A stretch of 64,000 nucleotides of DNA from Pseudomonas kitaguniensis (lineage in GTDB: Bacteria; Pseudomonadota; Gammaproteobacteria; Pseudomonadales; Pseudomonadaceae). Position 1 is the first letter of the stretch, and every line of letters begins with the position of its first letter. This document shows positions 53,255-62,613 of this stretch, one piece after another. Position numbers and translations under genes: made by a program. The notes beneath the pieces were generated by a model that saw only the letters and a program-made list of their open reading frames with translations, made no database searches and had not been told where the DNA came from. Location of the stretch: assembly GCF_009296165.1 (NCBI RefSeq), contig NZ_VUAZ01000041.1, forward strand, positions 16,218 to 80,217, read 5' to 3'.

Positions 53255-54178
53255 TTATTCGCTGCGTGGATCAAGGATGTCCCGCAGGCCATCGCCTAAC
53301 AGGTTGAAGGCCAGGCTGACCAACATGATCGCCGCGCCCGGTACTGCCACCAGCCACCAGCATTCGAGCATGTAGCGGCGGCCGGTCGAAATCATCGCGC
53401 CCCACTCCGGCAACGGCGCCTGCGCGCCCAGCCCGAGAAAACCCAGGGCGGCGGCGGTGAGGATGATCCCGGCCATGTTCATGGTCAGGCGGATGATCAC
53501 CGAGGACATGCACATCGGCACGATATGCCGCAGGATGATCCGCGCCGGCGTCGCGCCTTGCAGCTCTACCGCCACCACAAAGTCGGCGTTACGCAGCGAC
53601 AAGGTTTCGGCCCGCGCCAACCGCGCAATCGGAGGCCAGGAGGTCAACGCAATGGCGACCACCGCGTGTTCCAGGCCAGGCCCCAGGGCGGCGATGAACG
53701 CGAGCGCCAGCACCAGGCTCGGAAACGAAATGAAGATGTCGGTCAAGCGCATGAACACGGTGTCGACAACGCCGCCGAAGTAGCCCGACACCGTGCCGAT
53801 AAACAGCCCGATCGGGCCGACGATCACCGTCACCAGCGCGATGATGTAGAGCGTGATTCGCGAGCCGTAGACCAACCGGCTGAAAATATCGCGGCCATAT
53901 TCATCGGTGCCGAACCAGTGTGCGGCGCCCGGCGCCTGCAGCGCATTGGCAAGGTTTTGTGCGACCGGATCATGCGTGGCGATCCAGGGCGCAAAGGTCG
54001 CCACCACCACCAACAGCAACGCAACCAGCAGGCCGGCCAAGGTCATCGGGTTGCGCAACAGGTGCCGCAAAATCCGCAGGCCGCTCTTGCACAAGGCATC
54101 AAAGCTGGAACCCGGGGAATGATCCAGCGGGCGCTTGGCCGTGGATTCAATCGAAGACAGATTGGCATTCATAAGCAT
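53255..54178 (-). CDS. Oligopeptide-type ABC permease (OppC/DppC-like)
   Basis: This 307-residue permease has the DppC-type N-terminus (LLRNPMTLAGLLVALLLVVVATFAPWIATHDPVAQN), FGTDEYGRDIFSRLVYGSR, and an EAA loop LRNADFVVAVELQGATPARIILRHIVPMCMSSVIIRLTMNMAGI. About six hydrophobic segments are present. It pairs with the DppB-like permease encoded 1.7 kb upstream, with a second binding-protein gene between. The N-terminal FGTDEYGRDIFSR is a reliable family marker. It belongs to the minus-strand operon of the pectin locus. Confidence 0.93.
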   Translation of the reverse strand: MLMNANLSSIESTAKRPLDHSPGSSFDALCKSGLRILRHLLRNPMTLAGLLVALLLVVVATFAPWIATHDPVAQNLANALQAPGAAHWFGTDEYGRDIFSRLVYGSRITLYIIALVTVIVGPIGLFIGTVSGYFGGVVDTVFMRLTDIFISFPSLVLALAFIAALGPGLEHAVVAIALTSWPPIARLARAETLSLRNADFVVAVELQGATPARIILRHIVPMCMSSVIIRLTMNMAGIILTAAALGFLGLGAQAPLPEWGAMISTGRRYMLECWWLVAVPGAAIMLVSLAFNLLGDGLRDILDPRSE

Positions 54179-54222
54179 CTTCTCTGTGTGAAATCAGGAT
54201 TGCCAGGCGGGCCTGGCCCAAC

Positions 54223-55833
54223 TCAACGCTGCTTGTAGACGCCCAGATAACGCGTGGCTTCGGCATCGTCACCGGTGAACCCCTTGACGTCGGCGGCGCT
54301 GACCACGGTGTCGGTCATCTGCGAGATCATCAGGATCGGCGCCACTTGCTCGTCGTAGAGCGCCTGCGCCTGGTGATACAGGCTGATCCGCTGCGCGGAG
54401 TCGCGCTCAGCGCCCGCCTGATCTATCAGGCGGTTAAGTGGCGGGCTGAAAAACGCAGCACGCCAACCCTGAAAGTTCGGCAAGCCGGCGTCGTCATTGT
54501 TGTTGGGGTTGTAGGCGAACGTACGCAGGCTGAAATACGGGTGCGGGTAACGCTCGGCGCCCCTCGCCACGATGATCTCGAAATGGCGCGCACGCATTGC
54601 GCCGTACACCTGGTTGCCGGTGCCGGTGACGATGTTGGCCTTGATCCCGCCCTCCGCCAGCGTCGCTTGCAGGCGCGCGGCAATGTCAATAAACGGCGGT
54701 TCCGAGAGTGTGCGAATGGTGGTGCTGAAACCGTCAGGGTAACCCGCCTCGGCCAGCAGCTTTTTTGCCTGTGCAACATCCATCTGATAGCCAGGGTCCG
54801 GCAGGCGAGCGGCCAGGCCCAACTGCATTGGCCGCTGGTTGAGCGTGCCGTAGTACGGCATTACCTGGGTGTCGAGGCCCTTGTAGTCGATCAGGTTGCG
54901 CACCGCTTCGCGCACTTTGGGCTGAGCAAATTGCGCTTGCTTCATGCTCATCGCGACGTAGTACATCGTGCCGCGTGGCAACGATTGCACCTGAATGTTT
55001 TGCTTGCCGTCGAGGGCACGAATGTCCGGCGCTGCCATGCCGTAGGCCAGGTCAAGGTCACCGCGTTCAAGCATCAGCCGCAGCGATTGCGATTCGGTCA
55101 TGTGCCGCACGACGACGCGCTTGAGCTTGGTCGCGCCGCCCCAATAGCCGTCGAAACGGGTCAACAGCAGCGAGTCATTCGCCGTCCATTTGGTCAGCAC
55201 AAACGGGCCGCTGCCCGCCTCGTTGGTGACCAGCCAAGCGGCGCCGAGGTCGGCATTTTTTTCATGCGCCAGCGCGGTTTTGCGATCCACCACGACCGCA
55301 CTGGGCGAGGTCGCCAGGGAGTCCACCAACAGCAACGGGTCCAGGGCCTGCGGCAGGTCGATGACCAGGGTGTGCGCATCCGTGGCGCGGAGCAGCGACT
55401 GAATATTCTCGACGCTGTAACCATAGGCTTTCCAGGTGGTGGCCAGACCGAAGTTGAGTTTCATCACGCGGTACAACGACCACGCCACGTCCTCGGCGGT
55501 CAACGGGTTACCCGAGTGGAACTTGACGTCCTGGCGCAGATGAAATGTCACCTGCTTGCCGTCCTCGCTGATCTCCCAGCGCTCGGCCAACTGCGGCAGA
55601 TGTTTTTCCGGGTTGCCCTGGTCACGCTTGATCAGCGTGTCGTAGAGGTTGGCATTCACGCCCGACGCATCCAGGCCCGGCGCGTTGGCCGGGTCGATGG
55701 AAAACAGGTTGACCAAGCTCATGCCGACGATCAATTGGTCGGCCGGGGTTTTGGCATTGGCCAGCGTCATCGGCCCAAGGGCGAGCATCGCCGCCAACAG
55801 GCCAGCGTGCAGTGTCGAAAATCCAGTCTTCAT
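54223..55833 (-). CDS. Oligopeptide-type substrate-binding protein 2
   Basis: This 536-residue periplasmic protein has a signal peptide (cleavage after TLANA), the SBP-5 family features NLYDTLIKRDQGNPEKHLPQLAERWEI, VTFHLRQDVKFHSGNPLTAEDVAWSL and RFDGYWGGATKLKRVVVRHM. AAGGA lies 7 bases before ATG 55833. It is a close paralogue of the protein encoded at 56944-58554, with strongly similar phrases along its length. Two binding proteins in one operon may recognise different oligomer lengths or modifications. Related family members bind peptides, nickel, or oligosaccharides. The pectin context makes oligogalacturonides or related products plausible here. Confidence 0.92.
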   Translation of the reverse strand: MKTGFSTLHAGLLAAMLALGPMTLANAKTPADQLIVGMSLVNLFSIDPANAPGLDASGVNANLYDTLIKRDQGNPEKHLPQLAERWEISEDGKQVTFHLRQDVKFHSGNPLTAEDVAWSLYRVMKLNFGLATTWKAYGYSVENIQSLLRATDAHTLVIDLPQALDPLLLVDSLATSPSAVVVDRKTALAHEKNADLGAAWLVTNEAGSGPFVLTKWTANDSLLLTRFDGYWGGATKLKRVVVRHMTESQSLRLMLERGDLDLAYGMAAPDIRALDGKQNIQVQSLPRGTMYYVAMSMKQAQFAQPKVREAVRNLIDYKGLDTQVMPYYGTLNQRPMQLGLAARLPDPGYQMDVAQAKKLLAEAGYPDGFSTTIRTLSEPPFIDIAARLQATLAEGGIKANIVTGTGNQVYGAMRARHFEIIVARGAERYPHPYFSLRTFAYNPNNNDDAGLPNFQGWRAAFFSPPLNRLIDQAGAERDSAQRISLYHQAQALYDEQVAPILMISQMTDTVVSAADVKGFTGDDAEATRYLGVYKQR

Positions 55834-55884
55834 GAAAAAATCCTTGTTTTTATAGTTTTATCGGTACGGCGGCAGCCGTGCGGC

Positions 55885-56922
55885 TTAACGCGTGCGTGGG
55901 TCGAACACCTTGTACAAGGCGTCGCTGATCAGGTTCAGCGCGACAAAAATCAAACCGATCACCAGCACGCAGCCCATCACCGCGTTCATGTCACCGAGCA
56001 TCAGGCTGCTGGTCAGGTATTGGCCGAAACCCGGCCAGGCGAACACCGTTTCGATCAGCACCGCGCCCTCCAGCAACGAGCCGTAGGCCAGCGCAACCAC
56101 GGTCAGCAGTTGCACAAGAATGTTGCGAAACGCATGCCCCCACACCACTTGGCGCCGCGAAAGGCCCTTGACCCGCGCCGTGATGATGTATTCCTGGGAC
56201 AATTGCTCAAGCATGAAACTGCGGGTCATCCGGCTGATGTACGCCACCGAGTTCAGGCCCAGAATCAGTGCCGGCAGGACGATGTGGCGCAACGCGCTGG
56301 CAAACGCATCCCAGTCACGCGCCAAGGTCGTGTCGACCAGCAACAAGCCCGTGACCTCGGGCACCATGCCGTCGTAAGCGAGGTCGATGCGCCCTGCTCC
56401 GCCCGCCCAGCCGAGCCAGGCGTAGAACACCAGCAAGCCCATCATGCCCAGCCAGAAGATCGGCGTTGAGTAGCCGAACAAGGTGATCAGGCGTGCCACG
56501 TGATCACCCAGTCGCCCCTGGTTGCTGGCGGCACACACGCCCAGCGGCAGGCCGATCAGCACGCCGAACAAAATCGCCAGGGTGGCCAGTTCGATGGTCG
56601 CCGGGAACACCCGCAAAATGTCGTCAAGCACCGGGTGGCCGGTCAACAGCGCGTTGCCGAAGTTGCCGTGGAGCAGGTCATTGAGGTAAAGCCCGAATTG
56701 GGTCCAGATCGGCTTGTCCAACCCCATCGACCGATACACCTGATCGTAAGTGGAGCTGTCGGCGTCCGGCCCGACCACGGCCAGCACCGGGTCCAACGGC
56801 ATGACGCGGCCGATGATAAACGTCAGCGCCAGCAGGCCCAGCAACGTCACCAGCACCGTGCCGGCGCGCCGCAGCGTAGTGGAAGCGCGAGCGCCCATGA
56901 CAGAGGCAGTCATAACAAACAT
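55885..56922 (-). CDS. Oligopeptide-type ABC permease (OppB/DppB-like)
   Basis: This 345-residue permease has the OppB layout: a TM1 near residue 25, LGLDKPIWTQFGLYLNDLLHGNFGNALLTGHPVLDDILRVFPATIELA-type periplasmic segment, and EAA loop QEYIITARVKGLSRRQVVWGHAFRNILVQLLTVVALAYGSLLEGAVLIETVFAWPGFGQYL. These phrases are conserved in the family. AGGAG lies 6 bases before ATG 56922. It lies between the two binding-protein genes and works with the DppC-like permease downstream. Confidence 0.93.
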   Translation of the reverse strand: MFVMTASVMGARASTTLRRAGTVLVTLLGLLALTFIIGRVMPLDPVLAVVGPDADSSTYDQVYRSMGLDKPIWTQFGLYLNDLLHGNFGNALLTGHPVLDDILRVFPATIELATLAILFGVLIGLPLGVCAASNQGRLGDHVARLITLFGYSTPIFWLGMMGLLVFYAWLGWAGGAGRIDLAYDGMVPEVTGLLLVDTTLARDWDAFASALRHIVLPALILGLNSVAYISRMTRSFMLEQLSQEYIITARVKGLSRRQVVWGHAFRNILVQLLTVVALAYGSLLEGAVLIETVFAWPGFGQYLTSSLMLGDMNAVMGCVLVIGLIFVALNLISDALYKVFDPRTR

Positions 56923-56943
56923 AGTGAGCTCCTGATAAGTCGG

Positions 56944-58554
56944 TCAGCGCTTCTTGTAGACGTCTTTGTAGCGCGTGGTCGCCGCCGTGTGGCCCTGAAA
57001 ATCAGCGACGTCGGCGTACACCACTACGGTGTCGGTCATCTGCGAGACGGGCAAGATCGCCCCGACTTGTTGATCGACCTGCTCCTGGATTTCGCGGTAC
57101 TGGGCCACCTGTTTGGCAGGGTCCGGCTCGACCTCGGCGCGCTCGATCAACTGGTTCAGTTCGGGGCTGTAGAACGACGTGCGCCAGCCTTGAAAGTTAG
57201 TCAGCTTGGCTTCATCGCGGTTGTCCGGGTTGTACACCAGCGTGCGCAGGCTTGAATGCGGATGGCGCTCCGCCCCGCCACCGCCGCGCCCGACGATGAT
57301 GTCGAAGCTGCGCTCGCGCATCGCGCCGTAAATCTGGTTACCGGTGCCGGTGATGATGCTGGCCTGGATGCCGGCCTGCGCCAGGGTCGACTGCAAGTTC
57401 GAGGCAATATTGATAAAAGGTGGTTCGGCCAACACGCGGATGGTGGTCTTGAAACCGTTCGGGTAACCGGCCTCGGCCAGCCAGGCTTTGGCCTGCTCAA
57501 CGTTGAGCGTGTAACCAGGGTCAGGCAGGCGCGCCGGCAAGCCTAACGGCAGCGGCCGTTGATTGAGCACGCCGTAGTGCGGCATCACGGTCTGGTTGAT
57601 GCCCTGGTAATCGATCAGCGAACGCACGGCCTTGCGCACGCGCGCATCGGCAAACATCGGCTGCTTCACACTCAGCGCCACGTAATACAGGGTGCCGCGC
57701 TGCAAGGTTTGCGTGCGCACCGAGGGGCTTTTTTGCAGGGCTTCGATGTCTGGCGCAGACATGCCCTTGGCGATGTCGAGGTCGCCGCGCTCGATCATCA
57801 GGCGCAACGATTGCGACTCGGTCATGTTGCGCATGACAATGCGCTTGAGCTTGGCCGGGCCAGCCCAATAACCGTCGAAACGGTTCATCAGAATCACGTC
57901 GTTGGCGCGCCAGTCATTCAGCACAAACGCGCCACTGCCGGCCGCGTGAGTCACCAGCCAGGCGGCGCCCATGTCCTGGTTTTTCTGATGTTCGAGGACT
58001 TTTTTGCGGTCGAGAATAAACGCGCTCGGCGAGGTCGCCAGGGTGTTCAGCACCAGCAGTGGGTCGGTCGGCCGTGGCAGTTCGATCACGAAGGTCTGGG
58101 CGTCTGTGGCGCGCATCAAACGCTCGGCGTTTTCAGCCGTAAAACCGTAGGCCTTCCACGTTGAGGCCAGCGCCAGGTTGAGTTTGAGTACGCGTTGCAG
58201 CGACCACGCAACATCTTCGGCGCTCAAATCATTACCGGACTGAAATTTCACCCCGGCGCGCAGGTTGAAGGTCAGGGTTTTGCGGTCATCACTGACCTCC
58301 CAGCGCTCAGCCAACGCCGGCACCAACCGGTCCGGCTCAGCCACATCCTGCACCAGCAGCAGGTCATACAGGTTGGCGTTGATCTCGGACACATCCAGCC
58401 CGGTGGCGGCCGCCGGGTCCAGCGACAACAGGTTGATCATGCTCATGCCGACGATCAGTTGATCGGCCGGGGTTTTGGCAAAGGTCGCAGGTACTGCGGT
58501 AACCGTCAGCGCGGCCACCAGTACCCGCGCCCACAGCGAAGGGAAAATGCGCAT
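56944..58554 (-). CDS. Oligopeptide-type substrate-binding protein 1
   Basis: This protein of about 536 residues has a signal peptide (cleavage near VPATFA) followed by the SBP-5 sequence KTPADQLIVGMSMINLLSLDPA, ALAERWEVSDDRKTLTFNLR and AEDVAWSLQRVLKLNLALASTWKAYGF. Roughly half of its residues match its paralogue at 54223-55833. I chose ATG 58554 because the signal peptide starts there; the frame is open to 58623. It is the first transporter gene after the enolase-superfamily gene, a 70-base gap apart. It captures the imported compound, probably a pectin product, in the periplasm. Confidence 0.92.
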   Translation of the reverse strand: MRIFPSLWARVLVAALTVTAVPATFAKTPADQLIVGMSMINLLSLDPAAATGLDVSEINANLYDLLLVQDVAEPDRLVPALAERWEVSDDRKTLTFNLRAGVKFQSGNDLSAEDVAWSLQRVLKLNLALASTWKAYGFTAENAERLMRATDAQTFVIELPRPTDPLLVLNTLATSPSAFILDRKKVLEHQKNQDMGAAWLVTHAAGSGAFVLNDWRANDVILMNRFDGYWAGPAKLKRIVMRNMTESQSLRLMIERGDLDIAKGMSAPDIEALQKSPSVRTQTLQRGTLYYVALSVKQPMFADARVRKAVRSLIDYQGINQTVMPHYGVLNQRPLPLGLPARLPDPGYTLNVEQAKAWLAEAGYPNGFKTTIRVLAEPPFINIASNLQSTLAQAGIQASIITGTGNQIYGAMRERSFDIIVGRGGGGAERHPHSSLRTLVYNPDNRDEAKLTNFQGWRTSFYSPELNQLIERAEVEPDPAKQVAQYREIQEQVDQQVGAILPVSQMTDTVVVYADVADFQGHTAATTRYKDVYKKR

Positions 58555-58624
58555 AGCGAGTGTGCCTTTCTTATATTTATAGGGCATGGACAACCCGGCG
58601 TTTACCGGACTGCCCGTGTACACG

Positions 58625-59779
58625 TCAGAAGCTTTTCAGCGTATTGGTCTCGATGAAGTTGAAGTCGATCTCTTCACCCAGGCCGGGCAAATCGGACAAG
58701 TGCACAAAACCGTCGCTGTCCATCGGGTCGACCAGGCGCTTGAGGTAGGCCGGTACTTCGTCGTAGTCCAGATACGGGTGCAGCAAACCACGCTCATACC
58801 AGGTGCAGTTTTTAATAGCGCCGACCACGGCAAGGTTGGCGGCACCGTTGCCATGGATTTCGCAGTCCATGCCAAACGATTCGGCCAGGTGTGCGACCTT
58901 CAGGCACGGACCGATACCGCCGACACCCGCCACCCCGGCGCGCAGGATGTCGCACACATCGTGCTTGACCCAACTGGCGCGGCTCAGGTGTTTGCCGCAG
59001 AGGGTTTCCGGGCCCAGCACCGGGATGTCCAACTGGCCCGCGAGCCAGGCGTAGGACTCGGCGGACTCTTCCATCATCGGTTCTTCGAACCAGGCGAAGT
59101 CGAGCTTCTGCAGTTCACGCCCGATGTACAGCGCGTCGGTGCGGCTGTACCAATGGTAACCGTCAAGCATCAGCGCAATGTCCGGCCCCACCGCTTCGCG
59201 CACTGCGGCGCAGGCCTTGACGTCGATGCGCGGGCTGGGCGCGAACGACACCGGCGGCATCCACGTGTGCAGCTTGATTGCCTTGTAACCGCGCTGCACC
59301 AGCGTCTCGGCAAACCGGCCGTAGTCTTCGGGGGTTGCCAGGCCGCCGGGCAGTTCATCGCCACACATGGTCGAGCCATACGCCGGCACTTTGTCGCGAT
59401 AACCACCGATCAGCTTGTGCACCGGCACGCCGAATTTGCGCCCGGCCCAATCCCACAATGCTTGCTCGACCAGCGCCAATGCGCGGTCGGTCAATTGGCT
59501 GGCACTGCCACGTTGCCAATGCGCGAGGTCGTGCCAGATTTTTTCGCGGTCAAACGCGTTCTGCCCGACCAGCACCTTGCGCACAAAACCATCCAGCACA
59601 TACGGGCGAATCAGTTCGGGGGCACCCAAGGCATAACCCTCTTGACCGTCTTCAGTCTGGATGCGCAGCAACGCCATTTGCGCCTGGCTGACATCACCGG
59701 GGTGAGCATGGCCGGCGCTGTCGACTGCGCGTCGGGTCGGGTAGGAAAACACTTGCACGTTGACTGCTGTGATTCTCAT
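58625..59779 (-). CDS. Mandelate-racemase/enolase-superfamily sugar-acid enzyme (cycloisomerase or dehydratase)
   Basis: This protein of about 384 residues has an N-terminal capping domain and a C-terminal barrel with the family catalytic set: K169-x-H171 in YKAIKLHTW, metal ligands Asp206 (MLDGYHWYS), Glu232 (WFEEPMMEE) and Glu258 (GPETLCGKH), and His309 in EIHGNGAANLAVV. The KxH pattern and strongly conserved DGYHWYS fit sugar-acid or sugar-lactone enzymes. Near uronate dehydrogenase, galactarolactone cycloisomerase or a related dehydratase is the likely role, turning the aldarolactone into a keto-deoxy acid. I chose ATG 59779; the frame is open to 59905. Its promoter carries a copy of the GntR motif. 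Confidence 0.85.
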   Translation of the reverse strand: MRITAVNVQVFSYPTRRAVDSAGHAHPGDVSQAQMALLRIQTEDGQEGYALGAPELIRPYVLDGFVRKVLVGQNAFDREKIWHDLAHWQRGSASQLTDRALALVEQALWDWAGRKFGVPVHKLIGGYRDKVPAYGSTMCGDELPGGLATPEDYGRFAETLVQRGYKAIKLHTWMPPVSFAPSPRIDVKACAAVREAVGPDIALMLDGYHWYSRTDALYIGRELQKLDFAWFEEPMMEESAESYAWLAGQLDIPVLGPETLCGKHLSRASWVKHDVCDILRAGVAGVGGIGPCLKVAHLAESFGMDCEIHGNGAANLAVVGAIKNCTWYERGLLHPYLDYDEVPAYLKRLVDPMDSDGFVHLSDLPGLGEEIDFNFIETNTLKSF

Positions 59780-59839
59780 GGACGTCGTTAGCCTTTTTAT
59801 TGGATTTATGACGGGAAATATCGCCTGTTCGACCGAGCA

Positions 59840-59854
59840 TAAGTCATCGTACAA
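59840..59854 (-). promoter_or_regulatory. GntR/FCD operator candidate upstream of the enolase-superfamily gene
   Basis: On the minus strand this reads TTGTACGATGACTTA, matching the motif at 62614 in 12 of 15 positions. It lies about 61 bases before the ATG at 59779, in promoter position. A binding site for the GntR protein encoded at 61808-62572 is inferred. Confidence 0.6.
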
Positions 59855-60034
59855 CACTTGAAAAGACCCAATAACCACCGCGCACTCCTGCCCTTTCCCC
59901 GTCAAAAACCACGCAAAGCCCCGTATTTAAAGACGACTGAGCAATCACTTGTTTGGCTATTAGCCCCTATTTACGGGACATATACATTTCAAAATGTTTC
60001 AAAATCAAGGTTAGGCCGTAGACGAGTCATCTTG

Positions 60035-60049
60035 TCGTACGATAACGTA
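60035..60049 (+). promoter_or_regulatory. GntR/FCD operator candidate upstream of the KdgM-like gene
   Basis: This reads TCGTACGATAACGTA, matching the motif at 62614 in 13 of 15 positions. It lies 90 bases before the porin ATG. Its inner TCGTACGA is itself a palindrome. Confidence 0.6.
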
Positions 60050-60138
60050 TATCGGCGCCTTGGATGAGAACCTGACGCAACAAGGCACTGCCGTAGCAAC
60101 TATCAAACGACCCTAACAAAAACAAAAAAGAAGACCGT

Positions 60139-60864
60139 ATGAATACCCACCTACGCACGCTCGTTACTGTCGTGGCGCTTGGCCTGCCGTTCTGTGTCAG
60201 CGCCGACTCCGCCAGCATCAACTACCGCCACCAGTACACCGAAGACGACAGCGCCCACGCTGATCGAATCAAGCTTAACTATCGGCTGGACAGTGGATTG
60301 GGTTTTGAAGCAGAAATGAAATACCGCACCGCCGGGGACCGCAAAGACGTCGCCTACGACAACATGATCAACAACGGGCACGAGTTCACTGTCAGCTACA
60401 ACTACGTGCTCAGCGCGCAATCGACGTTGACGCCAGCGTTTCAGATGGACAGCTCAAAAGACTCGACCACCTACAAGTTCGGCCTCAAGTACAGCTACAA
60501 AATCAACGACGCCTTCTACGTCGCCACGCGCTATCGCCTGGACGCGCGGAAACTCGACCGCGACCAGGTCAACAAAGACATGCCCGACCACTTCAAGGAT
60601 GACCAGACCACGCACCGCGCGGAAGGTTGGCTGGGCTACACGCCGGCGAGTAAATGGGCGTACGAATACCAGTTCATCTACTTCAAGACTGACTACATCC
60701 GCTACGACAACAAGAAGAGCGATTACGAACAGAACCTGATCGTCAAATACAAACTCAACAAGCAATGGGCACCGTTCATGGAGATTGGTGATGTAAAAGT
60801 CAACGCCACCTCCGAAGACCGTCAGGCGCGCTGGCGCCTGGGTGTTCAATACAACTTCATGTAA
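60139..60864 (+). CDS. KdgM-family oligogalacturonate-specific outer-membrane porin
   Basis: This 241-residue protein has a signal peptide (cleavage near FCVSA) and the KdgM-type strands YRHQYTEDDSAHADRIKLNYRL and FEAEMKYRTA, with Arg- and Lys-rich strands facing an expected anionic substrate. It ends in LGVQYNFM. The barrel would have about twelve strands, as in KdgM and NanC. KdgM lets short galacturonate oligomers enter the periplasm. It is divergent from the enolase-superfamily operon and directly upstream of uronate dehydrogenase. A GntR motif lies upstream. Family, length and context agree well. Confidence 0.9.
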   Translation: MNTHLRTLVTVVALGLPFCVSADSASINYRHQYTEDDSAHADRIKLNYRLDSGLGFEAEMKYRTAGDRKDVAYDNMINNGHEFTVSYNYVLSAQSTLTPAFQMDSSKDSTTYKFGLKYSYKINDAFYVATRYRLDARKLDRDQVNKDMPDHFKDDQTTHRAEGWLGYTPASKWAYEYQFIYFKTDYIRYDNKKSDYEQNLIVKYKLNKQWAPFMEIGDVKVNATSEDRQARWRLGVQYNFM

Positions 60865-60960
60865 GGCCGCAGACGACTTGCCTGGCCCACGCGCACCGCT
60901 CGACAGGCCAGCGCCGCGCTCCACCCCCCGTTTATTCAGCGCTCAAAGGAAGACCTGAAC

Positions 60961-61800
60961 ATGACCACGCAACCGCTCTTGCACAAACCTTACCGGCGCA
61001 TTTTGCTCACCGGCGCCGCTGGCGGCCTGGGCCAGGTGCTGCGCGAAACCCTGCAGGCGCATGCGCAGATCGTGCGCGCCTCGGACATCAGCCCAATGGC
61101 GCCGAGCCGTGGCCCGCATGAGGAAGTGATCAACTGCAACCTGGCCGACAAGGCCGCGGTGGCCGCACTGGTAAATGAGGTGGACGCGATCGTGCATTTC
61201 GGCGGGATTTCAGTCGAGCGACCGTTCGAAGAAATTCTAGAGGCGAATATTCGCGGCACGTACCATATTTATGAAGCTGCCCGGCAAAAGGGGGTCAAGC
61301 GCATCGTGTTTGCCAGCTCCAACCACGTCACCGGTTTCTACCCGCAAGAGGTTGAACTGGACGCGCATTCACAGCGGCGCCCGGACGGCTACTACGCCCT
61401 CTCCAAAGCTTACGGCGAAGACTTGGCGGCGTTCTACTATGATCGCTATGGGATTGAAACCGTGAGCCTGCGCATCGGCTCGTCGTTCCCGGAACCGCGC
61501 AACCGCCGGATGCTGTCGACGTGGCTGAGTTACGCAGACCTCGATCACTTGGTCGCCCGTGCGCTGTTGGCCGAAGGTGTCGGGCACAGCGTGGTGTATG
61601 GCGTTTCAAATAATAAGCAGCGCTGGTGGAGTAATCGCCACGCGGCTCATTTGGGCTTCGCGCCGCAGGACAGTTCCGAAGCGTTTCGTGCCAAGGTCGA
61701 GCAACTACCGCAGCCTGCCACGGATGAGCCCGGCAGCCTGCTGCAGGGCGGGGCTTTTACCGCGGCCGGACCGTTCGAAGACGCGCCACGCTCGCCGTGA
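60961..61800 (+). CDS. udh: Uronate dehydrogenase (Udh)
   Basis: This 279-residue enzyme is of the extended short-chain dehydrogenase type: the NAD loop TGAAGGLG (residues 17-24), HFGGISVERPFEEILEANI, SSNHVTGFY, the catalytic YYALSK (Tyr145, Lys149) and SLRIGSSFPEPRNRRMLSTWL. These match the uronate dehydrogenase of P. syringae and P. putida in form and length. It oxidises galacturonate or glucuronate to the aldaric acid lactone with NAD. It follows the porin gene by 96 bases on the same strand and converges with the GntR gene (7-base gap). Confidence 0.93.
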   Translation: MTTQPLLHKPYRRILLTGAAGGLGQVLRETLQAHAQIVRASDISPMAPSRGPHEEVINCNLADKAAVAALVNEVDAIVHFGGISVERPFEEILEANIRGTYHIYEAARQKGVKRIVFASSNHVTGFYPQEVELDAHSQRRPDGYYALSKAYGEDLAAFYYDRYGIETVSLRIGSSFPEPRNRRMLSTWLSYADLDHLVARALLAEGVGHSVVYGVSNNKQRWWSNRHAAHLGFAPQDSSEAFRAKVEQLPQPATDEPGSLLQGGAFTAAGPFEDAPRSP

Positions 61801-61807
61801 ACCCACC

Positions 61808-62572
61808 TCAGCCGTTGAGCGCTTCGGCGGCGGCAGCCTCATACGCACGACGCATGCGCTCGCGGCTGTTGGACAGGTGCAGGCGCATCGCAGCGCGGGC
61901 GGCGTCGGCATCACGCCGCGCAATCGCCTTGAAGATGTCTTCATGCTCGCGGCTCAAGCGCTCAAGGTAAGGCTCCTCGTTGTCCTTGACCAGGCGCTTT
62001 GAGTGCAAGCGTGTACGCGGCAAAATGTTCACCCCAAGGTGCAACATGATGTCGGTGAAGTAGCGATTGCCGGTGGCCAACGCAATTTGCTGATGGAACT
62101 GGAAGTCTGCCGACACGGCGTAATCGGCACTCACCGCGCGCGAGTTGAGCGCGTCCAGCGAGTCGCGCATCACTTGCAGTTGCGCATCGGTGCGCCCCAG
62201 GCAGGCCAGGCCTGCGGCTTCAACTTCGAGGCTGATGCGCAGCTCAAGTACCGCCAGCACGTCCTGCAAGGTAACGATGGTTTGCGGGTCGATGCGAAAC
62301 CCGCTGGGGCTCGGAATATCGCGCACAAAGGTGCCGATGCCATGGCGAGTTTCGACCAGGCCCGAGGCTTGCAGGCGCGATATCGCCTCGCGCACCACCG
62401 TGCGACTCACACCGTGCTCTGCCATCACCTGGGTTTCCGTGGGCAGCTTGGTTGCACGCGCAAGTTCGCCGGTACAGATGCGTCGGGAAAGCTCGGTGAC
62501 CAACTCTTCGGCGAGGCTTCGATGCCGGCGGCGAACAGTGGTTTGGACGTTCGGTTTGTCCGTCAAGAACAA
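61808..62572 (-). CDS. GntR-family regulator of the FCD (FadR) subfamily
   Basis: This 254-residue regulator has an N-terminal winged helix (LPTETQVMAEHGVSRTVVREAISRLQASGLVETRHGIGTFV) and a helical FCD effector domain with metal-site histidines (FHQQIAL, SREHEDIFKAI). FCD-type GntR proteins in Pseudomonas often repress uronate or aldarate catabolism and release DNA on binding the acid. The shared 15-base motif occurs 42-56 bases before its own ATG and twice in the kdgM/enolase region, which fits autoregulation and control of the locus. It is divergent from the pectate lyase gene. Confidence 0.93.
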   Translation of the reverse strand: MFLTDKPNVQTTVRRRHRSLAEELVTELSRRICTGELARATKLPTETQVMAEHGVSRTVVREAISRLQASGLVETRHGIGTFVRDIPSPSGFRIDPQTIVTLQDVLAVLELRISLEVEAAGLACLGRTDAQLQVMRDSLDALNSRAVSADYAVSADFQFHQQIALATGNRYFTDIMLHLGVNILPRTRLHSKRLVKDNEEPYLERLSREHEDIFKAIARRDADAARAAMRLHLSNSRERMRRAYEAAAAEALNG

Positions 62573-62613
62573 AATTCTCGGTTTGCGGAAGAGCGCACAT
62601 CATAGCGCATAGG

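Larger units (their letters stand above)
59780..60138. promoter_or_regulatory. Divergent promoter region of the pectin locus
   Basis: These 359 bases separate the enolase-superfamily gene (minus) from the KdgM-like porin gene (plus) and should contain both promoters. The region is AT-rich and holds two copies of the 15-base motif described at 59840-59854 and 60035-60049. No gene is supported here. Confidence 0.7.

Noticed and set aside
54346..56469. 707-codon open frame on the plus strand opposite the binding protein and permease genes
   Set aside because: It is a shadow of the minus-strand transporter genes. It has no recognisable domains.
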